From: a virus
DNA: 48,805 bases
Strand: one strand, 5' to 3'
IMG/VR virus record: IMGVR_UViG_3300020020_000049
Coordinates: 1 to 48,805 of that record
Positions within the stretch are counted from its first letter, which is position 1. Every line of letters begins with the position of its first letter. Of the stretch, positions 14,428 to 23,888 are shown piece by piece. A program made the translations under genes and the position numbers. The notes beneath the pieces were generated by a model. The model saw only the letters and a list, made by a program, of their open reading frames with translations, had not been told where the DNA came from and searched no databases.

Positions 14428-15743
14428 TCACGGCCGACCTCACCCAAAACGCAAAACAAACCTCGTTTTTCAATACCGTCATTGAGGCGGCTTTCGGCGA
14501 CAATCCTTTCCGTTATCTCTTTTATGGCGGAGCAATTCGCGGCGGTAAAACTTACGCTTGCCTCGTTTGCCTGGTGATATTGTGCAAAATATTTCCCGGC
14601 TCAAAGTGGTATGTTATCCGGAAAAGTTTCTCCACGATCAAAGAAACGACGCTCCAAACAATGATAAAGATCCTCGGCCAAGGGGCGGCGGTAAAATGGA
14701 ACCGGGACGCGGCCAATTATCACGTCGAGTTTTTAAAGACAAAAAGCAAAATATTTTTCGCGGGTGAAAACTTCAATACGGACCCGGATATGAAGTGGAT
14801 GCTCGGGTTGGAGTGCAACGGCTTTTTTTTAGAGCAAATCGAGGAGCTCCAGGAAAAAACGCTCGATATGTGTATCTCCCGGGCCGGTTCGTGGCTTATT
14901 CCAGAAATGCCAACCCCGTTGATTTTAGGTTCGTTTAACCCAACCCTCACTTGGGTTAAACAAAAGATATTCGGACCCTCGCAAGAGGGCACCCTTGCGC
15001 CTCCCTATTATTACCAGGACGCCAACGCTGAGGATAATCCATTCGTGACGGCGGAGCAATGGAAAAGTTGGCAGAATATGGATGATGATCTCTACTCTCA
15101 GTTTGTCGGCGGCTCGTGGGAATTTGCCAAACCGGCCAACGTTTTTGCCTATTCATTCGACGAAAGAAAACACCACAAAGACGTTGGTTTCGATTCCGGC
15201 CATCCATTATTCGCCTCTTTTGATTTTAACGTTGAGCCGATCACTTGCCTAATGAGCCAACACGATACCGGGTTTATTCACGTTTTTAAAGAATATCGAT
15301 TACTTGTTTCTGACATTTGGCAGCTCACCGATCACATTATTGCCAACCATAACGACGCTTTTTTCATGGTGACAGGCGACGCCAGCGGGCGAGCCAGGTC
15401 GGCAATCAGTAAGGGTAACCGGAATTATTACGCGGTCATAAAAGATCAACTCCAGATTTCTACCAATCAAATAAAGGTGCCAAGAGCCAACCCGTCGGTC
15501 CGTAATACGAGAGTATTGACCAACTCGCTATTTTCAAAGCACGACAACTATTTTATAAACACCAAGGCTTGCCCTCACCTTACGCTTGATTTAAACGGCG
15601 TGGTGGTGAATGAGCACGGTGACATTGACAAGGATAAAGACAAGCGAAAAACTCACTTATTGGATTGCCTGAGATATTACAATTGGACATTCCATCGGGA
15701 CTTTTTAGATAAATCATTATACCAATACCTCGGAAACGATTAA
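14424..15743 (+). CDS. terL: Terminase large subunit (ATPase and nuclease)
   Basis: The ATG at 14424 overlaps the preceding stop and gives 439 residues. The Walker A motif is GGAIRGGKT at residues 35-43, with a Walker B-like FFLEQIEE around E137. The nuclease part has D267 in SFDFN, D319 in TGDAS and D414 in LLDCL, as expected for the RNase H-like fold that cuts concatemers. The protein pumps DNA into the prohead through the portal. The length fits phage large terminases. The tail chaperone follows after nine bases, with no head genes between, which is an unusual order. Confidence 0.92.
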   Translation: MITADLTQNAKQTSFFNTVIEAAFGDNPFRYLFYGGAIRGGKTYACLVCLVILCKIFPGSKWYVIRKSFSTIKETTLQTMIKILGQGAAVKWNRDAANYHVEFLKTKSKIFFAGENFNTDPDMKWMLGLECNGFFLEQIEELQEKTLDMCISRAGSWLIPEMPTPLILGSFNPTLTWVKQKIFGPSQEGTLAPPYYYQDANAEDNPFVTAEQWKSWQNMDDDLYSQFVGGSWEFAKPANVFAYSFDERKHHKDVGFDSGHPLFASFDFNVEPITCLMSQHDTGFIHVFKEYRLLVSDIWQLTDHIIANHNDAFFMVTGDASGRARSAISKGNRNYYAVIKDQLQISTNQIKVPRANPSVRNTRVLTNSLFSKHDNYFINTKACPHLTLDLNGVVVNEHGDIDKDKDKRKTHLLDCLRYYNWTFHRDFLDKSLYQYLGND

Positions 15744-15752
15744 TTTTATTTT

Positions 15753-16352
15753 ATGTATCAACTCAAAAGCAAGGGCACCCGAGAAATTAATGGCAAGGAA
15801 ACGGCTATTAAAACTTATACCAACAACCTCACCAACAACGAATGTGTAATTTATCACTTGAGGAGTGATTCATTCGGCAATCAATGGTGGGCTTTCGAGG
15901 ACCTGTTTTCCCTTCCTTTCATCCGGCAATTACAGGCTAAAAAGGTTTTGGAGTTGTACGGTCATGGCCTGGCGTTGGAAGATATTAAGTTGATCACCGG
16001 CTCCTTAAAGGCTATCCTCCGGGCGGACAAGGACCCGGAGCGATATGAGCGGGCTTATGCAAAAGTTTTAGAGCTTGACAGTTTAGCCGAGACAATGGCC
16101 GACCCGGTCAAACAATGCTTTGGCCTTTGCACGGTTTATTTACTTTTCAATGACGAGTTGCCTGACGCCTGGAGCGCGTCGTTATTAACGGCGAAAATGA
16201 CGGCCATGAGCAACGATATTGAGTCGCAATCTTTTTTTTTGAACTGGTGGACCGATTGCATGAGGGATGCTGGTCAGGCCTTAAAGGGGCTTTCCCGAAT
16301 TGCTTCAATAGTGTCTCAGCGCGAGACGAAAGTGGCGGCGCCTTTAAATTAA
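15753..16352 (+). CDS. Tail assembly chaperone (G-like)
   Basis: The 199-residue protein sits directly before the tape measure gene, the usual place for tail chaperones. It is helical with no membrane segment (LPFIRQLQAKKVLELYG, LALEDIKLITGSLKAILR). Its last codons form a slippery heptamer just before the TAA stop, and the -1 frame continues for 63 codons, as in the G/GT pair of lambda and similar pairs in many siphophages. It would keep the tape measure protein soluble until the tail tube forms. The family is named by position and frameshift, not by motif. Confidence 0.65.
   Translation: MYQLKSKGTREINGKETAIKTYTNNLTNNECVIYHLRSDSFGNQWWAFEDLFSLPFIRQLQAKKVLELYGHGLALEDIKLITGSLKAILRADKDPERYERAYAKVLELDSLAETMADPVKQCFGLCTVYLLFNDELPDAWSASLLTAKMTAMSNDIESQSFFLNWWTDCMRDAGQALKGLSRIASIVSQRETKVAAPLN
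16343..16349 (+). other. Candidate -1 programmed frameshift site TTTAAAT
   Basis: In the frame of the 15753 gene the bases read CC-T TTA AAT TAA, so T-TTA-AAT fits the slippery rule X-XXY-YYZ and the stop follows at once. Slipping back one base continues in the open frame to 16537. Confidence 0.65.
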
Positions 16353-16537
16353 TTCGAGATATTACCCGGCATGAGAGAAAATTGCAATTGCTGATTAGGG
16401 GAATGACTGAAGGGGTTTTGAGTGAACGAGATCGGCTTTTACAATACACAATCGGCGAATTTTACCAGGAACTGAGCCTATTCATTGAGGAGGGCGAGGC
16501 CCGGAAAAAGGCGCTCGATAAAATAAATAAAAAATAA
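16349..16537 (+). CDS. Frameshift extension of the tail chaperone (T-like)
   Basis: After a -1 shift at 16343-16349 the ribosome would add 62 residues beginning LIRDITRHERKLQLL and ending KKALDKINKK. The extension is helical and charged (IGEFYQELSLFIEEGEARKK) and would make a 261-residue fusion. No ATG in this frame lies near the slip site. A GTG at 16247 in the same frame would give a nonsense-like N-terminus over the overlap. In lambda the T part contacts the tape measure and tail tube proteins. Confidence 0.6.
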   Translation, partial: LIRDITRHERKLQLLIRGMTEGVLSERDRLLQYTIGEFYQELSLFIEEGEARKKALDKINKK

Positions 16538-16541
16538 TCTC

Positions 16542-19500
16542 ATGGCTTTTGAAGATACCGACAAAGCTCTCGTTGCCTCCTCAGAATTTGACCCATCGGC
16601 TTTTATAAAAGGCATTGATCAAATGACCGCCTCACTGACCCGGCTATCGGTGGAGGAGGATAAGCTAAGGGCGAACATTGCGACGATCAACAACTCACTC
16701 AAAGCCAACCGGGCGGAGTATAAGGCCAACGCTGACCAAATAAAGGCGTTAGATACAAATTCAAAGACTTACACCGCGGACCTGGCGCAACTCAACACGC
16801 AACAAAAGACCTTACAATCCCAACAAAAGGAGCTCCGGGCGAACCTGGTGACGCAAAAAGATGCTTTGGCGGCGGTGACTAAACAGGCCACGGATTATAA
16901 AAACGCGTTGACCGGGTTGCAAGCCACGAGCAAACAGCTCGCCGACCAAAACAAGGGGCGGACACTTTTTGATGTTGCCTCCCTTAATCAACAAGTTGTT
17001 CAGATTACGCAAGCAGGGGCGAGGCTTCGCAATGTTTTTCAGGGCCGGATTTCAACGGCTGAGCTCGATAAATTCGAGGCGGCGTTGGCTGATACCAAGG
17101 ACGAAATGACGCAACTTGCCCAAGTGGTGGCGTTTGTAAAATCCAAACTCGACACGTTGGACCCGGACTCGCAAGAATTTCAGGACCTGACCAATATCGT
17201 GAGAGCGGGCGAGGAGGTGCTTGAGCAATACGGAAATACGGCCGAGGAGACAGGCAATAAGCAAGTCTCTCTCAGGACCCAACTCAGGCAAACACGCGAG
17301 GAGCTGGCTCGGTTGGAGGAGCAAGGAAAAGACAATACCGAGGAGTTTGAAACCCTCGCCATTCAGGCCGGGCGGCTCCAGGATCAAATGCAAGACACTC
17401 AACAAAGGATTAAGGTTTTGGCCTCCGATACGCGAAACCTTGACTTTGGTATTGGTGCTATTCGCGGAGCGGCGGCGGCCTTTGGGGTGGCTGAGGGCTC
17501 GGCGGCTCTTTTCGGTTTAAAGAGCGAGGACGTGGCGGCCTCATTGCAAAGGCTCAACGCGATCATGCTCGTTTTAAACGGGCTCCAGGAAATTCAAACG
17601 CTTTTACAAAAGCAATCGGTTGTTGCTATCGTTGGCCAATCCATTGCCACGAAAGGAGCGGCGATTGCTCAAGGAATATTTGCAACCGTTGTCGGCACCT
17701 CAACCGGAGCGTTGCGGGCTTTCCGGGTGGCTCTACTTGCCACTGGAATAGGCGCCTTTATCGTTTTACTTGGCTTTGCGGCTAATGCAATGGGTGCTTT
17801 CAGCTCAGAAACCGAGGACGCCACCGACATAAACAAACTTTATAATGACAGCTTAGAGCTATCCAATCTATTGTTAGATAGTCGCGTGAGATCACTTAAA
17901 AACAACACGGCGGCTGAGGAGGAGAAACTAAAAAGGACGTTGGGATTCATACCCAACCAGGAGCCATCAATAAAAGCTCAGGAGGCTCTCGACCAAAAAC
18001 TTTTCGAGGTCAGGCAAAAAGCCGGAATAAGGGAAAAGGAATTGATTCGGGCACAACTCGCGGAGCTGAGAATTCAACAGGACGATTTTATTGCCAGCGG
18101 AAAAACAGGCGATTTTCTGGAGAAATCCAACGCTGACGCTATCAAATTAGGCGAGCGATTGATCGCAATTGACGACCAAATCACAGGCGACAAGGAAAAG
18201 AATTTAACCAAGCAATTCCAAGACGGGCAAAAAGCAAGGGAGCGCGAGTATAATGCCACGGTTGCCTTTTTGGAGCGGCTGACAACCTTACAACGAACCC
18301 TCCGAGATAAGCAACTCCAGGCTCAACCACAAGACGAGGACAACCTCAGAAAATCGTTTGCCAATTCGCTTTCCGACGCTTTGGCTGATTTGGATAAGGA
18401 AGTCAAGGCCGGAAAGATCACCCAACAAAGGGCGCTGATTTTAAAAACCGTCGTTGAGCAAATTTCCAACGTTGATCTAACAGAGGCTATAAAAGATTTT
18501 AAACGTGAGGCTGAGGAGGCTGAAACGGATCTCGCCAATACTATTTTTGATTTGAGGTTGAAAAACGGTGAGGAGCGGGCCAATTTAATCCGTGACCAAT
18601 TCACCCGCGAGGCGGCTTTGGTGAGGATTGAGGCGAGGTCACAGGGCAACCAGCTCAAGCGGGAGCGTGACGACCTTATCAAGAGCATAAACGACACGAG
18701 GGACGAGGGCCTTATTTCACCAGAAACGGCCCAACAAAATATTGAGCGCGTTGAGGTAATTTATTCGCAATTATTGGAAAACCTGGCTGCTCAAACGACG
18801 CGTAAACAGGAAGAAATTTCCGCCCGCGTCTTTGAGGCGGCTCAGGAGCAAGTTGAGCGAATATTTACGGGAGCGACCTTAATTGTTTCACAGGCAACAA
18901 CCGGCGAAATTCAAAAACTTTCGGCACGTTACCAGGCTGGAAAGATTTCTTATGAGGAGTTTCAAAAAGAGCTGACACGGATCACGACCGAGGAGTCAAC
19001 CCGGCGGATTGCTCAGAATATTCGCGAGCAAGAGGAGCTCCTTAAAAATGCACAGGCGCAATTGAAGGTTGAGAATGACCCGGAGCGTCAAAAAGCCTTA
19101 CAAGATCGAATTGTTGCCCTGCAAATTCAAATTGATGCACTTAAACGCCAACTCGAAATTGCTGACGCGGCGGGCGAGGCGGCTGACGACGCCGACCGAA
19201 ACGGGAGGATTCAGGAGCTCGCCAAATATGCTCAGGCTATCGGCGGAATTATTAACCAAGTTGTCCAATTTTGGCAGCAAGCCAATGAGGCCGAGGCAAG
19301 AGCTTTGCAACGCTCGATTGATCTCCAGGAAACCCGCGTCGAGGCGGCTATCCGTATCGCGGAGCGCGGCAACTCAGAATATTTGCGGCTTGAGGAGGAT
19401 CGTTTACAGGAATTACAACTCAAACAAGAAGAGGCGGCCCGGCGTCAATTGGCCATCAACGCTATTTTACAGACATCTCAGGCCCTTGTTGCATTTACCA

Positions 19501-20114
19501 CGGCGCTGGCTCAAGGTATCTCAACGACCGGCCCGTTGGGCGGCATTGCCATTGCTGGAGCCGTTATTGCAGCTATCTCGGCCGGTTATGCCATTGTTTC
19601 GAGCCTGACCAATGACGGCGCCCAAAAGCTAAAGAAAGGAACGAAACGAGTTGAGAGAGGTCCCGGCGACCCGGCCGGAGTTGACACAATCGACGCCAAA
19701 CTCACAGCGGGCGAGGCTGTTTTGCCCGTTGACGTGAACCGCCAATACAAACCAACCGTTGAGGCGATATTCGATAAACAAATCCCGGCTGACGTTATCA
19801 ACAACTTTGTGAATAACTACCCTAAAAAGGAGATTTCCACAATGGTGAATAATTACAGGACCGTAAACAGGATTTTGCCTCAATTAGATCATGAGCGAAT
19901 GACCGAGGCGGCCGGAATTGTGATCGCTTATGACTCAGAATTACTAAACGCCACCCGGCAACAAACGAGAAAGATTTCAGAACACTCGGCGCTCCTGGAG
20001 CAATTAGATAGGCGGCTTTCACAAATGGGAATAAATGTAACGCTTGACAAAAACGGTTTAGCTTTATCGGTATTAAAAGCCACCGAGCAATTTGCAATTG
20101 ATAAAAAGAGTTGA
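16542..20114 (+). CDS. Tail tape measure protein
   Basis: The 1190-residue protein is rich in Gln, Ala and Lys with long coiled coils (residues about 30-115, 225-290 and 560-950). Two hydrophobic regions stand out: about 360-425 (ATVVGTSTGALRAFRVALLA and after) and about 965-1025 (ISTTGPLGGIAIAGAVIAAI). The C-terminus has LTAGEAVLPVDVN, seen in tape measure proteins of Bacteroidetes phages. It sets tail length and probably helps form a channel through the host membrane. At about 1.5 angstroms per residue the tail would be near 180 nm. It is the longest gene in the window and follows the chaperone pair, as expected. Confidence 0.9.
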   Translation: MAFEDTDKALVASSEFDPSAFIKGIDQMTASLTRLSVEEDKLRANIATINNSLKANRAEYKANADQIKALDTNSKTYTADLAQLNTQQKTLQSQQKELRANLVTQKDALAAVTKQATDYKNALTGLQATSKQLADQNKGRTLFDVASLNQQVVQITQAGARLRNVFQGRISTAELDKFEAALADTKDEMTQLAQVVAFVKSKLDTLDPDSQEFQDLTNIVRAGEEVLEQYGNTAEETGNKQVSLRTQLRQTREELARLEEQGKDNTEEFETLAIQAGRLQDQMQDTQQRIKVLASDTRNLDFGIGAIRGAAAAFGVAEGSAALFGLKSEDVAASLQRLNAIMLVLNGLQEIQTLLQKQSVVAIVGQSIATKGAAIAQGIFATVVGTSTGALRAFRVALLATGIGAFIVLLGFAANAMGAFSSETEDATDINKLYNDSLELSNLLLDSRVRSLKNNTAAEEEKLKRTLGFIPNQEPSIKAQEALDQKLFEVRQKAGIREKELIRAQLAELRIQQDDFIASGKTGDFLEKSNADAIKLGERLIAIDDQITGDKEKNLTKQFQDGQKAREREYNATVAFLERLTTLQRTLRDKQLQAQPQDEDNLRKSFANSLSDALADLDKEVKAGKITQQRALILKTVVEQISNVDLTEAIKDFKREAEEAETDLANTIFDLRLKNGEERANLIRDQFTREAALVRIEARSQGNQLKRERDDLIKSINDTRDEGLISPETAQQNIERVEVIYSQLLENLAAQTTRKQEEISARVFEAAQEQVERIFTGATLIVSQATTGEIQKLSARYQAGKISYEEFQKELTRITTEESTRRIAQNIREQEELLKNAQAQLKVENDPERQKALQDRIVALQIQIDALKRQLEIADAAGEAADDADRNGRIQELAKYAQAIGGIINQVVQFWQQANEAEARALQRSIDLQETRVEAAIRIAERGNSEYLRLEEDRLQELQLKQEEAARRQLAINAILQTSQALVAFTTALAQGISTTGPLGGIAIAGAVIAAISAGYAIVSSLTNDGAQKLKKGTKRVERGPGDPAGVDTIDAKLTAGEAVLPVDVNRQYKPTVEAIFDKQIPADVINNFVNNYPKKEISTMVNNYRTVNRILPQLDHERMTEAAGIVIAYDSELLNATRQQTRKISEHSALLEQLDRRLSQMGINVTLDKNGLALSVLKATEQFAIDKKS

Positions 20115-20116
20115 TT

Positions 20117-22108
20117 ATGGTTGAAAGCCGAGAGCGCCTCCGAATTTTTTTCCGTCGTCGCCAATTGGTCGATGAAACCGGCGACGTTGTTATCCAATGC
20201 GAACCCGACAACTCAGCAATTTATGTTCCTGGCGTGGTCGATCAGACTTGGGTTGAATTTACCAAGTACATTACCGGCACCGATAAAATGGCGCTCTCTT
20301 GGGATAAAATAAACAGTAATTCCAGCGCCGAAACCACCGAAACAAATGCCGGAGGCTCGAATTACGACAAAGGTATTTCCCTATCGGTCACCCTCAACGA
20401 CGCGGCTTTTGAGTTTGTTCGGGATTGGTTGGAGGGGACCCCTTGTTCCACGTTAAACGCGGTGGAGGTTATGATCACCGACCAGCTTTGTGAGAAAACC
20501 TATCGCACGTTTGAAATCAAAGCCGATAACCTTTCCTATTCGCCATTTGGGGCGCCTTGTGAATATGAGGTCAAGCTCCGCGAGGCCGATCCGGTTTGGC
20601 ATTGCATACATAAAACGTTTATTTGGGACAACTGGCAAAATTGGTTCACGGATATTTCGGCTAAAACTCACCCTTGTTTTTTGACCGGCGTTGAGGCTCG
20701 CCCTCGCCTGTTATCTTCAGCCAGGTTTGGCCTCTCAGTTTTCGGGCGGACCATTCCAATAATTAGCGCGATTTTCAACGAGGACGACGACGCTTTCCGG
20801 CGAATTCAGAACGTTGACAATTTTGTTGACGCTCCTTTAATCCGGGATTTTATTTCCAATGTTTGCGACAAGTGCGGCGTTGACGTTGACACGATCTTTC
20901 ATGACGCTGACTCACCTTATTACAACCTTTGCCTTTATTTCCCTCTCTCGGGAGCCATGCACGTATCCGACGACGCGGCGGTCACCTCACCCGGATTGAC
21001 TTTTCATTTTGAAAACCGTTGGAATATTACCCTCGCTGAGTTATTGGATAAGCTCAAGCCTGTTTTTGCGGCTGAGTGGTATGTCACCCCTAACAATACT
21101 TTGGTTTTTCGTCCTAAAATTGATTTTCTCGATACGGCTCCAATTTTTGATTTTAGCGACCCGTTGGTTGAGCAACTTTGGGATAAATACTCATTGAGGT
21201 ACACTTTCAACGGCTCAAAAAAACCGGCTTATGGGCGGTATAAATACACTATTGACGGGAGCGATCTGGCGAGTCAGGAATTGCAACCCCTTTACAATGA
21301 CATTATCGATTTTGATGGCCCTGCAAACAACTTAATGCTGGAGGGTAACGTTTCCAAAACCTTTGAATTTGCCTCAACTGGAGCGATAAGGGACGGCCGG
21401 GCCAAAGGTGATTATTTACACCAGACCGTTAATGATGGCGAAACGGTGGCTTATGCTTTGATCGTTGTCGTTGCGGTGATCGTGGCGTCCTTACTTGGTG
21501 GCGTCCTGTCCGCTGGAGCGGCGGCCGTGCTCGCTGGTTTCCTGGCGGTTTGGGTGATCAATATCGCCAACAAAAGCGAGGATCTTCGCGACCTGTTTGA
21601 CTCAGCAACTTACACCGGAGCGGTGAGGCTGACATCCGAGCAAGTGGCAACGCCGAGGCTTATCATTTGGGATGGCGAGTCAATGAACCGGGCTAAAATG
21701 GTGGCCGTTGACCCTGGCGACATTGTGCCAAACACTTATTTTAATGAAGATTCGGAGGCTTACACGAGCCGGAATAAATTTCAGTATATCCCGAGCGGCG
21801 TTTATAATTACCCAATGTATTTTGACGGGTTTTTTGAGGGCAATCTTTTTGACAGCTTTCACAATCAAATTGACAACCCGATGTTATCACTCAGCAACAA
21901 CCAAACCTTTGAATTAGACGCGGCAAATTGCTGCGCTATGTTAGATTTGTTGGGAGTTTGGGAGGGCGAGTTTGCAAAAATCGGTTATTTTGTAAAGTTG
22001 GAGGCCCGTGACGGGTATGACGTGAACGGGCGAATTGAGAGCTTTAATATTGATTACGACGGCGAAAAAATCGGATTAAAAGGCCAGGTTTATAAAGTGA
22101 CAACCTAA
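20117..22108 (+). CDS. Tail tip / baseplate hub-like protein with hydrophobic hairpin
   Basis: ATG at 20117 gives 663 residues; the TTG at 20111 is not needed. The N-terminal 170 residues (FFRRRQLVDETGDVV, KYITGTDKMALSWDKI, NLSYSPFGAPCEYEVKLREA) look like a distal-tail or hub domain. Residues about 443-484 are very hydrophobic and Gly/Ala-rich (VVVAVIVASLLGGVLSAGAA), enough for a membrane hairpin. The position after the tape measure and before the adhesins is that of tail-tip proteins. No peptidase or lysozyme motif was seen. Confidence 0.6.
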   Translation: MVESRERLRIFFRRRQLVDETGDVVIQCEPDNSAIYVPGVVDQTWVEFTKYITGTDKMALSWDKINSNSSAETTETNAGGSNYDKGISLSVTLNDAAFEFVRDWLEGTPCSTLNAVEVMITDQLCEKTYRTFEIKADNLSYSPFGAPCEYEVKLREADPVWHCIHKTFIWDNWQNWFTDISAKTHPCFLTGVEARPRLLSSARFGLSVFGRTIPIISAIFNEDDDAFRRIQNVDNFVDAPLIRDFISNVCDKCGVDVDTIFHDADSPYYNLCLYFPLSGAMHVSDDAAVTSPGLTFHFENRWNITLAELLDKLKPVFAAEWYVTPNNTLVFRPKIDFLDTAPIFDFSDPLVEQLWDKYSLRYTFNGSKKPAYGRYKYTIDGSDLASQELQPLYNDIIDFDGPANNLMLEGNVSKTFEFASTGAIRDGRAKGDYLHQTVNDGETVAYALIVVVAVIVASLLGGVLSAGAAAVLAGFLAVWVINIANKSEDLRDLFDSATYTGAVRLTSEQVATPRLIIWDGESMNRAKMVAVDPGDIVPNTYFNEDSEAYTSRNKFQYIPSGVYNYPMYFDGFFEGNLFDSFHNQIDNPMLSLSNNQTFELDAANCCAMLDLLGVWEGEFAKIGYFVKLEARDGYDVNGRIESFNIDYDGEKIGLKGQVYKVTT

Positions 22109-22110
22109 AA

Positions 22111-23886
22111 ATGAAAATGATTCAAACGCCGACGGCCGTCGGTCCAACTGATTACGGGACGTATATTTCAAATTGCACAAGGAACCCGGCTTGTGAGCCA
22201 AGTTGGCTCGCTCCTTTGCCAGCGGTTTCTGTTTTACAACTTTATGCAGATTTTTTGCTTGAGTCTCCAGGTGATTTTGAATTCACTTTGGTTGACGTTT
22301 GCACGGGCGCAACTGAACAAATCACACCGGAGGAGTATGTCATAGGGCAAACGCCGGAGCTGAATTATTACGGCGTTTTTAAGGCTTTCAACAATCCAAC
22401 AATTGGCGCCTCGGCTTTTGTTGTTCACTTGGCGGCGGGTGGAAAGACTTTTTTTTCCGAGATGCTTTCCGTTGAGCCTTGCGTCCCTTTAATGAAGGTT
22501 AAGAGCTGCCATCCACAAGCGGCAACAAATACCGGCTTTGATATTAACGGGATTTATTACGGCCTTTCCATTGGTGGCACGTTGGGCGACGCGGCGGTAC
22601 GCTATTTTCATATAGCTTGGGTACGAAACGGAAAAGTAAAAGAAACCGCCAACCGGGCGATATTTAAAAGCTCACTATATTTTAATTTCAGGACTCAGGT
22701 CGAGAAAACCTTTTTATTTGAGCCTGGTGAATTTGTTCCCAAGTGGTTTAAAAATGTTTTACTCGCCATTTATTCCCGCGGAGCGATATCGGTGAATGAC
22801 GGCACGATTTATATTGTTTCTGATATTGCTTTTGCCGGGTTAAATGACGATGATCTCCAATGGCGGGCCAACGCTCAACTCAAGGAAGCATTCAAACTCT
22901 TTTACGGTTGCGACGACGGCACTTGCGAGGAGTGTTGCACCCCGACGCTCATATCGGCGTCAGTCACGTCGGCGGCTTGTTGTGATCCGGTTGTCATTTC
23001 AGCAACGGCGGAGCCTGACGGTGACTCAGGCAGTGCGTCGGATAGTGATTCGGCGAGCGATTCAGGCAGCGCCAGCGGTTCAGCAAGTGACTCAGGAAGT
23101 GAGAGCGAGCCCGGCGGCCCGGCATTGAGGTTGCTTTTTGACGATATTGCCGAGGCTGACACTTTGGTTGGTGATTCTGGAAATGTTGCAGATTGGGAGA
23201 CATTTTTCGGTACAACGTTTACAGCGGTTTCAGTAGCGGGAAATGAGGTGAGCCTTTTTGGTGGCTCGGCTATTGCTTTGGCTCCAGATTTATTTGAAAG
23301 TTATGAGCATTTGATTTCAGTTTTTGACGACGCCGAGTGTGTTGTTAGTATTGGTGGAAATTGTTTTTATACCAATACAATTTTGGAGGAGGTTTATTTT
23401 CCAGCGGTGACCACAATATCAACAGGAGCCTTTAGTAATTGCGGCGTTTTGGCTACGGCGAATATTCCTCTTTTGACCGCAATTCCTGGCGCCTGTTTTT
23501 ATTTATGTTCAGCTTTGACGACATTAATTTGCCCATTAATTACGTCAATTGGAAATAATGGTTTAGCGGCTACGGGTTTAATTACAATAAGTTTCCCGGA
23601 TTGTGTGACGTTGGCCGATGGCGCTTGCAGCGGGTTTAATGCAACGGAGGTTTTTGACTTTCCAAGCGTGACAACCGTTGGAGTAAATTGTTTCTCTTTT
23701 TTACTTGGCGTAACGGATATTTATTTACCATTATGCAGCGATTTAGGCGGGACGGGAGGAGATGATTTTGTATTTAACGGGACGTCGGGTATGACCTTAA
23801 CCCTAACAATATTAACAGCAACGGCCGGAGACGGTGATGTTGTCTATTTACAGGCGAATAACACAGTAACATTAATTCCCGTTTAA
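22111..23886 (+). CDS. Tail adhesin with Ser/Asp-rich linker and BspA-like leucine-rich repeats
   Basis: The 591-residue protein has three parts. Residues 1-300 form a Cys-rich tail-attached domain (SCHPQAATNTGFDINGIYYG, then GTCEECCTPT). Residues about 303-335 are a low-complexity Ser/Asp/Gly linker. Residues about 340-591 carry LRR_5/BspA-type repeats (LEEVYFPAVTTISTGAFSN, LICPLITSIGNNGL, VFDFPSVTTVGVNCFS), a fold used by surface adhesins. The C-terminal part is AT-richer than the N-terminal part, as if added later. It is probably a receptor-binding protein. Confidence 0.65.
   Translation: MKMIQTPTAVGPTDYGTYISNCTRNPACEPSWLAPLPAVSVLQLYADFLLESPGDFEFTLVDVCTGATEQITPEEYVIGQTPELNYYGVFKAFNNPTIGASAFVVHLAAGGKTFFSEMLSVEPCVPLMKVKSCHPQAATNTGFDINGIYYGLSIGGTLGDAAVRYFHIAWVRNGKVKETANRAIFKSSLYFNFRTQVEKTFLFEPGEFVPKWFKNVLLAIYSRGAISVNDGTIYIVSDIAFAGLNDDDLQWRANAQLKEAFKLFYGCDDGTCEECCTPTLISASVTSAACCDPVVISATAEPDGDSGSASDSDSASDSGSASGSASDSGSESEPGGPALRLLFDDIAEADTLVGDSGNVADWETFFGTTFTAVSVAGNEVSLFGGSAIALAPDLFESYEHLISVFDDAECVVSIGGNCFYTNTILEEVYFPAVTTISTGAFSNCGVLATANIPLLTAIPGACFYLCSALTTLICPLITSIGNNGLAATGLITISFPDCVTLADGACSGFNATEVFDFPSVTTVGVNCFSFLLGVTDIYLPLCSDLGGTGGDDFVFNGTSGMTLTLTILTATAGDGDVVYLQANNTVTLIPV
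23017..23115 (+). repeat. Ser/Asp-rich linker repeats, gene 1
   Basis: Imperfect repeats of Ser-Asp-Ser-Gly codons (units like GATTCAGGCAGC and GACTCAGGAAGT) encode the linker of the 22111 gene. Related units recur in the next two genes. Confidence 0.7.
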
Positions 23887-23888
23887 TT

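Noticed and set aside
16247-16537. A separate gene from GTG at 16247
   Set aside because: Its first 35 residues are the out-of-frame reading of the chaperone gene; a -1 frameshift at 16343 explains the open frame better.
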